Below are positions 5,942 to 10,919 of a stretch of DNA of 10,919 nt, piece by piece (position 1 is the stretch's first letter; every line of letters starts with the position of its first letter). The notes beneath the pieces are model-generated. The model saw only the letters and a program-made list of their open reading frames with translations. It was not told the origin of the DNA and searched no databases. Both the position numbers and the translations under genes were made by a program. This stretch comes from Robbsia sp050955065 (lineage in GTDB: Bacteria; Pseudomonadota; Gammaproteobacteria; Burkholderiales; Burkholderiaceae). The stretch lies in assembly GCA_050955065.1 (NCBI GenBank), contig JBPBQT010000212.1, forward strand, positions 1-10,919, written 5' to 3'.

Positions 5942-7258
5942 ATGGCCAGTATTCGTAGTATTCGTGCGCTGGACTGGCTCAACTTCTTCATGGCCAACGT
6001 CCAGACCGGTTTCGGACCTTTCATCGCGTCCTATCTTGCTTCCGAGAAATGGACGCAGGGCGAGATCGGCATTGCGCTGAGCGTGGGCACCGTCACCGCC
6101 ATGGTGAGTCAGTTGCCGGCGGGCGCCGTGGTCGATGCGCTGCGCAGCAAGCGCGGCGCCGCCATCGCGGCGATCGGCGCGGTCACCGTGAGCGCCGTCC
6201 TGTTCGCGGTGAGCACGGCGTGGGTGTCGGTGATCTTCGCGGAAATCCTGCACGGCTTTGCCAGCTGCATGCTGGTGCCGGCGATCGCGGCGATCTCGCT
6301 CGCGCTGGTGGGCCGCAGGAACCTGGGCGACCGGCTCGGGCGCAATGCCCGCTGGGCGTCGATCGGCAGCGCCTGTGCCGCTTTGATCATGGGCCTGTTC
6401 GGCCAGTATGTATCGGTACGGGGCATTTTCTGGTTGACCGCGGCGCTGACGCTGCCGTCGATCATCGCGCTGGGCATGATCGAGCAGGGCGGGATGCCGC
6501 GCGGCCGGGGCATGCCGGGGCGGGGGGCCCCTCCCGATTCCGGCGTCCCGGGAAAACCGGCCGACGACGCGTCCGCCGCTACCGCCACGGCGCCGCGCGA
6601 GTCGCTCGCCACCCTGCTGCGCGACCGCCGGCTGCTGACGTTCGCGGCCTGCATCGTCCTGTTCCATCTGTCGAATGCGGCGATGTTGAACCTCGCGGCC
6701 GGCGAGGTGACCCTGCGCATGGGAGACCATGTGCAACTGGTGATCGCCGCCTGCATCATCGTGCCGCAGATCATCGTGGCGGCGATGTCGCCGTGGGTGG
6801 GCCGCTCTTCGCAGCGCTGGGGCCGGCGGCCGATCCTGATCCTGGGGTTTTCGGCGTTGCCGATACGCGCGCTGCTGTTCGCGCTCGTCAGCAACGCCAG
6901 CAACCCCTATCTGCTCGTGCCGGTGCAGGTGTTCGACGGCCTCAGCGCCGCGGTCTTCGGCGTGATGCTGCCGCTGATCGCCGCGGACGTCGCGGGCGGC
7001 AAGGGGCGCTACAACCTGTGCATCGGCTTTTTCGGGCTGGCCGCCGGCGTCGGCGCGACGCTCAGCACCACCGTCGCCGGTTTCGCCGCCGACCGGTTCG
7101 GCAGTTCGGCCGCCTTTTTCGGTCTGGCGGCAATGGGCGCGCTGGCGGTGCTGCTGGTCTGGAAGGCGATGCCCGAGACGCGGGAGAGCGATGAGGCCGC
7201 GGCCGATGCGCCGGCGGACGGAGACGACGCGGCGAACCGGCGCGCCGGAACGCGCTGA
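5942..7258 (+). CDS. MFS transporter, substrate unknown
   Basis: 438-residue major facilitator with about twelve hydrophobic segments in two halves, inner membrane. The loop 2-3 signature is GAVVDALRSKRG (61-72), matching GxxxDxxxxKxG-type motif A. Its counterpart in the second half is VGRSSQRWGRRP (286-297). The central cytoplasmic loop (about 180-218) is rich in Gly, Pro and Arg, with GMPRGRGMPGRG, before the charged RESLATLLRDRR. The C-terminal tail is acidic and Ala-rich. Transmembrane helix 1 begins at about residue 9, which supports the ATG at 5942; it has no obvious ribosome binding site and may be coupled to the lipoprotein gene 11 bp upstream. Drug efflux and metabolite export are both possible; no substrate-specific motif was recognised. 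Confidence 0.85.
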   Translation: MASIRSIRALDWLNFFMANVQTGFGPFIASYLASEKWTQGEIGIALSVGTVTAMVSQLPAGAVVDALRSKRGAAIAAIGAVTVSAVLFAVSTAWVSVIFAEILHGFASCMLVPAIAAISLALVGRRNLGDRLGRNARWASIGSACAALIMGLFGQYVSVRGIFWLTAALTLPSIIALGMIEQGGMPRGRGMPGRGAPPDSGVPGKPADDASAATATAPRESLATLLRDRRLLTFAACIVLFHLSNAAMLNLAAGEVTLRMGDHVQLVIAACIIVPQIIVAAMSPWVGRSSQRWGRRPILILGFSALPIRALLFALVSNASNPYLLVPVQVFDGLSAAVFGVMLPLIAADVAGGKGRYNLCIGFFGLAAGVGATLSTTVAGFAADRFGSSAAFFGLAAMGALAVLLVWKAMPETRESDEAAADAPADGDDAANRRAGTR

Positions 7259-7259
7259 C

Positions 7260-7296
7260 CGGCGCGTCCCTGCCGGACGCCGCCGTGATGCGTTTT
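7260..7296 (+). terminator. Weak candidate terminator after the MFS gene
   Basis: CGGC (7260-7263) and GTCC (7266-7269) can pair with GGAC (7275-7278) and GCCG (7279-7282) around a CTGCC loop, with a 2-base bulge. The nearest T run (TTTT, 7293-7296) is 10 bases past the stem, too far for a good intrinsic terminator. It is directly behind the stop at 7258. Confidence 0.25.
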
Positions 7297-7369
7297 ATAT
7301 TTCCCGCACGATTTATTTCGTGAAGGTCTGCGGTAAAGTCGGGGTGTCGAATCCCACGCGAGCATTGCG

Positions 7370-7756
7370 ATGAGTCTGTCCGAGCGCTGCAAAAGTACGT
7401 TGTTTCGCCTGATCTGCGAGGCGCCCCTGCCCGAAACCGTCATCTTCATCCAGGCAGGGGCGCGCGGCGCGGCAGTACGCAAGGCGGCGCAGGTCCTGGC
7501 GACCCTGCGTCAGGTACCCACCACCGAAGTGTCGATCCGCAGCGTTGCGTCGTACGCGGAATTGATGCTGCAAGGCACATCGGACGACGAGGACCTGCGC
7601 ATCTTCGAAACCGGCTGGCGGGAAGCCGATATCGGCCCCTGGGTGCGGGATCCGTTGTTTCTCTCGAATGACGAATCGCTGCTCGCCACCTGGGCCGAAC
7701 TGATGGCCGAGCTTGCTTACCGGGAGGCGGAGCGGGCGATGAAGCGGGCGCGCTGA
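7370..7756 (+). CDS. Small hypothetical protein, 128 residues
   Basis: I do not recognise a family. The product is soluble and mostly helical in character, without signal peptide or membrane segment. Residues 20-66 look like an alpha/beta unit (PETVIFIQAG, KAAQVLATLRQVP, TEVSIRSVASYAELMLQG). An acidic stretch follows (TSDDEDLRIFETGWREADIG), then a C-terminal amphipathic helix rich in Ala, Glu and Arg (LATWAELMAELAYREAERAMKRAR). Composition and GC-rich third positions agree with a real gene. It lies 111 bp behind the MFS gene, after a short AT-rich stretch (7290-7340) that could hold its promoter; TATATT at 7296-7301 is a possible -10 without a good -35. No clear ribosome binding site. Convergent with the EF-hand gene. 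Confidence 0.65.
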   Translation: MSLSERCKSTLFRLICEAPLPETVIFIQAGARGAAVRKAAQVLATLRQVPTTEVSIRSVASYAELMLQGTSDDEDLRIFETGWREADIGPWVRDPLFLSNDESLLATWAELMAELAYREAERAMKRAR

Positions 7757-7818
7757 AGCCGGTCCGAGGCGCCGGCCTTCCGGGCCGTCCCGCGGCAGCG
7801 GCCCCGGGTCGGCGACCC
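7757..7818. other. GC-rich convergent 3' region with two short hairpins
   Basis: Between the small gene and the tandem array. CGGCC-TTCCG-GGCCG and GGGTC-GGC-GACCC (7806-7818) can fold, but neither has a T run, so neither is a convincing intrinsic terminator. The second hairpin touches the first base of the array. Confidence 0.4.
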
Positions 7819-7982
7819 CACGCGGCAAATCCACGCGGCAAATCCACGTCACAAATCCACGCCGCAAATCCACGCCGCAAATCCACGCCGCAAATCCACG
7901 CCGCAAATCCACGCCGCAAATCCACGTCGCAAATCCACGTCGCAGATCCACGCCGCAGATCCACGCCGCAGATCCACGCCGC
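7819..7982. repeat. 13-bp tandem repeat (minisatellite), 12 full units plus 8 bp
   Basis: The consensus unit on the plus strand is CACGCCGCAAATC; units start every 13 bp from 7819 to 7962, followed by a partial unit at 7975-7982. Units 4-8 are identical. Units 1-2 carry CGCGGC, unit 3 CGTCAC, units 9-10 CGTCGC, and units 10-12 have AGATC in place of AAATC, so variants are grouped by neighbourhood as expected from slippage. The unit length is not a multiple of three and contains no stop in any frame of either strand, so long false frames cross it. GCGACCC occurs at 7812-7818 and again at 7981-7987, bracketing the array. The array lies between two convergent genes and ends 4 bp from the stop of the EF-hand gene. 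Confidence 0.97.
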
Positions 7983-7986
7983 GACC

Positions 7987-10170
7987 CTAGGACAGCGACT
8001 TCACCCACGCCTGCACCGCCGGAAAGTGCGCCTGCGTCGGCAGATAACGATCGGTCCAGCCAAAACGCCAACCGGTGATCGCCAGCACCGCCACGACGAT
8101 CGCGACGGCCACCGCGTAGCGGCCCCGGTTGCTCTGCGCATAAGGGTCGTTCAACGGCAGCGCGCTCAACGGGATATGCGCCGTCTTGGACAGCAGGCCG
8201 CCCAGCCGCACGTTCACCTTCATCCGGCCGTTGATCGCCCAGCCGCTCGCGTCGAGGATCGGCCCGAGGCTGCGTTCGCGCAGTTTCAGCCAGGCCACCA
8301 CCATGCTGGGACCGGAGATCGCCAGCATGATGCCGAGCAGGGCGACCGGAATCCACCAGCCGAGTTCGATGAACTTGCCGAACAGACCGACCAGTACCGC
8401 ACTGATGCTGCCCAGCGCCACGCCCAGCGCCGCCACCGTACCGACGTCGATGCGACGCGCGGCAGCGGGCGGGGCCGGCGCCGCGGCCGCCACGGGGTTT
8501 GCCGCGCCGGTGGCGGCGATGCCGCTGGCGAGCGAGCCCAGCCCGCTCTGGACCGTCGCGTCGCTGGCGGCGGCGCGCTTGGCCACCTGCTCCTCGATCG
8601 CGCGGATGAATTTCTTGTACGGCGAGAGAAATGCCTGACCGACATTGGTCGGGTTGTCGATCATCTTGATGATCGACGCGTCCCAGTCGTCGCCCGAGCG
8701 GTCGTAGAAGATGCCGTTGCGGCCGACGAACAGGAAATCCGTGTCGCCCGCGGTGAACGCCGCGACGATCGTCATCTTCTTGCCTTGCCGTCGGCACTCG
8801 CAGTAGGCGAGGCAGGCCTTGGCGAGGCCGGCCAGCGCGGCGTGCTGGGCCATGTCCCCTACCTGGATCGTCAGGTCGCAGCTGCGGCCGTCCAGAAAGA
8901 GCGTGCCCGCCTCGAAGATCGCGCCTTCGCGCCGGTAGAACTCCTTGAACGACACAAAGTTGTGCACCAGCCGCAGCAGATCGCGCTTGTAGCGCAGCAG
9001 TTTCTCGAGCTCGACGATGCGCGCGTTGTGCGGCTCGATTTCCTTGTCTTCGGTGATCAGCGCATTCACGGCATCCTGCGCGTCGCTCTCGGCGATCGCG
9101 ACGATGTCCGCCAGCGCGATCGCGTCGAGACTGGTGGCCGGCCGCGTCGCCAGCCATTGCCGGTACGGTTGCAGCAGCGCCTGCAGCGTGTTCCACTGCG
9201 CTTCGCCGAGCATCGCCACGTCCGCGCCGAACAGCGGCCCGGCGCTTTTTTCCTGGAAAGCGCGCAGCGCCTTTGCCCAGGCGGGGTTGACGGCCTCGCC
9301 GAGCAGCGGCAGATAGACGTCGGCCGCGACCGGCGCGAGCGGCAGTTCGCTGATCGCCGGCGCGTCAAGCGAGAGCGTCAACGCGGCGATGTCGCGGTAG
9401 CGCTCCCGCGACGGGTTCATCTCCGCGGTCGAGCGTGCGTCGTAGGCGGCGAGGCGGCAGCGCGCGAAGAAATCGTCGACCTTCTCGCGCACGGCCTCGA
9501 ACGCGCTGACCGCCGCGCCGGTGGCGTCGCCGAACGGCAGCACCGCCGTGTCGCCGAGGATCTTGTGCTGCCAGTCGCGCAGCGCGTTGGCGTGCGCGAA
9601 AAAGACGTCGGCGCGGGCCCGGTCGATGCCCATCTCGCCGCCCAGGTCCTTCACGCTGCCCTGGGTGTCGATGATGTGCTGGATGACCGTCTGGATCGCG
9701 GCGTCGTCCGCGGTCTTCACCGTGATGACGCCGTCGCCGTTGAAGCGCATCGCCGCGATCAGACGCGAGCGGTCGCTGACGTCTGCCAGCGTCAGCGTCG
9801 TATCGTCTTTCCGGCCGAGCAGGTCGAGAATGCGCGCCGCTTCCGCGGCGAGCGCCGCGCCGCTCTCGGCGGTATCGGAAAACGCCGTGAGCGGCAGCGA
9901 GTCGCCGCCCGCGATCAGATCGTCGGCATCGCGCAACTGCGCGCATGCCCACCGGCAGGCGGCGATCAGCTCGGGAGGGCGGATCCGCCCGTCCTGGTCG
10001 GTGTCGATCAGGTCGAGCGTACGGGCGTCGATCTCGACGCCCCGGGTGGGGCAGGCCAGCGCAACCCACAGTTTCTGGTCGAGTTCGTCCAGGTGGGCAA
10101 GGTCGGCGCCATTACGAATCGCGACCTGATCGACGCCGCCCGCCCGAAAGAATTGCCAGGTATGTTCCAT
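7987..10170 (-). CDS. Uncharacterised EF-hand protein with C-terminal membrane segments, 727 residues
   Basis: Function unknown. Near the N-terminus is a canonical calcium-binding EF-hand loop, DTDQDGRIRPPE (56-67), with acidic residues at positions 1, 3, 5 and 12, Gly at 6 and Ile at 8. A second, degenerate copy, FNGDGVITVKTADD (143-156), lacks the first ligand. A long soluble helical region follows. About 405-545 is a compact block (FKEFYRREG, LFLDGRSCDLTIQVGD, CLAYCECRRQGKKMTIVAAF, TDFLFVGRNGIFYDR). Next come an Ala/Pro linker (about 553-574), hydrophobic segments at about 577-598 and 603-624, a charged region, and a third segment at about 685-701. No signal peptide, so the large N-terminal part is probably cytoplasmic. 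The ATG at 10170 is 13 bp behind the SDR stop. The frame stays open upstream to 10428, but that part overlaps the SDR gene and is Arg/Ala/Ser/Pro-rich shadow. No clear ribosome binding site; probably co-transcribed with the SDR. Confidence 0.85.
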   Translation of the reverse strand: MEHTWQFFRAGGVDQVAIRNGADLAHLDELDQKLWVALACPTRGVEIDARTLDLIDTDQDGRIRPPELIAACRWACAQLRDADDLIAGGDSLPLTAFSDTAESGAALAAEAARILDLLGRKDDTTLTLADVSDRSRLIAAMRFNGDGVITVKTADDAAIQTVIQHIIDTQGSVKDLGGEMGIDRARADVFFAHANALRDWQHKILGDTAVLPFGDATGAAVSAFEAVREKVDDFFARCRLAAYDARSTAEMNPSRERYRDIAALTLSLDAPAISELPLAPVAADVYLPLLGEAVNPAWAKALRAFQEKSAGPLFGADVAMLGEAQWNTLQALLQPYRQWLATRPATSLDAIALADIVAIAESDAQDAVNALITEDKEIEPHNARIVELEKLLRYKRDLLRLVHNFVSFKEFYRREGAIFEAGTLFLDGRSCDLTIQVGDMAQHAALAGLAKACLAYCECRRQGKKMTIVAAFTAGDTDFLFVGRNGIFYDRSGDDWDASIIKMIDNPTNVGQAFLSPYKKFIRAIEEQVAKRAAASDATVQSGLGSLASGIAATGAANPVAAAAPAPPAAARRIDVGTVAALGVALGSISAVLVGLFGKFIELGWWIPVALLGIMLAISGPSMVVAWLKLRERSLGPILDASGWAINGRMKVNVRLGGLLSKTAHIPLSALPLNDPYAQSNRGRYAVAVAIVVAVLAITGWRFGWTDRYLPTQAHFPAVQAWVKSLS

Positions 10171-10183
10171 GTATCGCGTTGGC

Positions 10184-10919
10184 TCAGCTGTGGTCCGCCG
10201 GGAAATCCGCGCCCAGGGTCGTGCTTTCCCAGGTGTCGAAATCGGTGCGCAGGCGCTCCAGCTTCTGGCGCGCCAGATCGAGCGCGGCCTTGCCGAGCAC
10301 CAGACGCAGCGGCGGCGCGTCGGACAGCGCCGCGTCGATGATGGCCTGCGCGGCGCGCACCGGGTCGCCGGGCTGCTTGCCGCTGCGCTCGTTGGTCTGG
10401 CGGCGGCGCTCGCCGGCGGTCGCGTCATAGGCGTCGATGCGCACCGCCGATTGCTTGATCGACGGGCCCGCCCAATTGGTGCGGAACGGTCCCGGTTCGA
10501 CCAGCATCACGTCGATGCCCAGCGGCTTGACCTCCAGCGCGAGCGACTCCGAAATGCCCTCGACCGCGTATTTGGTGCCGTGGTAATAACCGGTGGCCGC
10601 GAAGCTCGTCAGGCCGCCGATCGACGACACGTTCACCACCAGGCCGCTGCGCTGTTCGCGCATGATCGGCAACACGGCCTTCGTCATGTCGACGAGTCCG
10701 AAGACATTCGTCTCGAACATCGCCCGCACCGCCTCGTCCTCGCCTTCCTCGATGGCGGCCAGATAACCGTAACCGGCATTGTTGACCAGCGCGTCGATCT
10801 GCCCGAAGCGCTGTTTCGACTCGCTCACCACGTGCGCGATCTGCTTGCGGTCGGTGACGTCGAGTTGCAGCGCCAGCGCGTTGTCGGGATGCGCATCGAC
10901 CAGTTCCTGCAACGTCGAC
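10184..10919 (-). CDS. SDR family oxidoreductase, 5' end outside window
   Basis: Classical short-chain dehydrogenase/reductase lacking its N-terminal nucleotide-binding motif because the window ends; about 244 residues are visible. LDVTDR is the adenine-binding Asp block and ALVNNAGYGYLAAIEE carries the NNAG motif. VVNVSSIGG holds the catalytic Ser, and YHGTK holds the catalytic Tyr (codon 10583-10585) and Lys (codon 10571-10573). VEPGPFRTNW is the usual PG motif after the active site. The C-terminal part (DPVRAAQAIIDAAL...LRLVLGKAALDLARQKLERL) is typical of SDRs of about 280 residues related to the 17-beta-hydroxysteroid-dehydrogenase-like oxidoreductases. Substrate unknown. The TTG at 10912 is internal, not the start, since the frame continues to the window edge. 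The EF-hand gene follows after 13 bp. Confidence 0.9.
   Translation of the reverse strand, partial: STLQELVDAHPDNALALQLDVTDRKQIAHVVSESKQRFGQIDALVNNAGYGYLAAIEEGEDEAVRAMFETNVFGLVDMTKAVLPIMREQRSGLVVNVSSIGGLTSFAATGYYHGTKYAVEGISESLALEVKPLGIDVMLVEPGPFRTNWAGPSIKQSAVRIDAYDATAGERRRQTNERSGKQPGDPVRAAQAIIDAALSDAPPLRLVLGKAALDLARQKLERLRTDFDTWESTTLGADFPADHS

Noticed and set aside
7806..7818. Intrinsic terminator at the GGGTC-GGC-GACCC hairpin
   Set aside because: Only 5 bp of stem and no T run on either strand.
7446..7964. Minus-strand frame with a repetitive DLRRGFAAWICGV N-terminus
   Set aside because: The repeat part is the array translated; the rest lies opposite the small plus-strand gene and reads as a Pro/Arg/Ala-rich shadow.
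7819..7982. CRISPR array
   Set aside because: Units of 13 bp follow each other directly without spacers, have no repeat-internal dyad of CRISPR type, and no cas gene is nearby.
7313..9196. A 627-codon minus-strand open frame running through the array and most of the EF-hand gene
   Set aside because: It is in a different frame from the EF-hand protein, is Arg/Gly-rich like a GC-rich shadow, and crosses the array only because the 13-bp unit is open in every frame.
9702..9744. A second functional EF-hand in the 727-residue protein
   Set aside because: FNGDGVITVKTADD has the DG-x-I core but lacks the first ligand position and a Glu at position 12, so calcium binding there is unlikely.
10171..10428. 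N-terminal extension of the EF-hand protein to 813 residues
   Set aside because: The extra 86 codons overlap the SDR gene in another frame and have low-complexity Arg/Ala/Ser/Pro composition; clear protein character starts at the ATG at 10170.

Overview
The window is very GC-rich with strong codon-position bias. Its gene content (a De Ley-Doudoroff-type galactonate operon under an IclR regulator, a heptosyltransferase I-like enzyme, a PRC-barrel lipoprotein) points to a Gram-negative betaproteobacterium, most likely a member of the Burkholderiaceae. This assignment is inference from protein character, not from a marker gene. There are no rRNA, tRNA, transposase, phage or CRISPR features.

Layout. 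(1) 1-3306: a leftward operon, IclR regulator -> 2-dehydro-3-deoxygalactonokinase (dgoK) -> 2-dehydro-3-deoxy-6-phosphogalactonate aldolase (dgoA) -> SDR oxidoreductase cut by the window start. The first two joints overlap (4 bp and 19 bp); the third has a 32-bp gap with a strong ribosome binding site. A sigma70-like promoter with two inverted repeats lies upstream of the regulator. (2) 3419-4423: a leftward heptosyltransferase I-like gene (waaC-like), standing alone. (3) 4424-4739: a divergent intergenic region with one notable hairpin. (4) 4740-7258: a rightward pair, a two-domain PRC-barrel lipoprotein and an MFS transporter, 11 bp apart. (5) 7370-7756: a small rightward gene of unknown function. 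(6) 7757-7986: a convergent intergenic region, most of it a 13-bp tandem repeat (12 units plus 8 bp) that ends 4 bp from the next stop codon. (7) 7987-10919: a leftward pair, an SDR oxidoreductase (cut by the window end) followed by a 727-residue protein with one canonical EF-hand loop near its N-terminus and three membrane segments near its C-terminus.

How the genes work together. DgoK phosphorylates 2-keto-3-deoxygalactonate and DgoA splits the product to pyruvate and glyceraldehyde 3-phosphate. The SDR that follows is plausibly the sugar dehydrogenase at the head of the same pathway, and the IclR protein its local regulator. The remaining units look independent of this pathway. The least explained parts are the EF-hand membrane protein with its SDR partner, and the 13-bp array, which is open in all six frames and bracketed by a 7-bp direct repeat.
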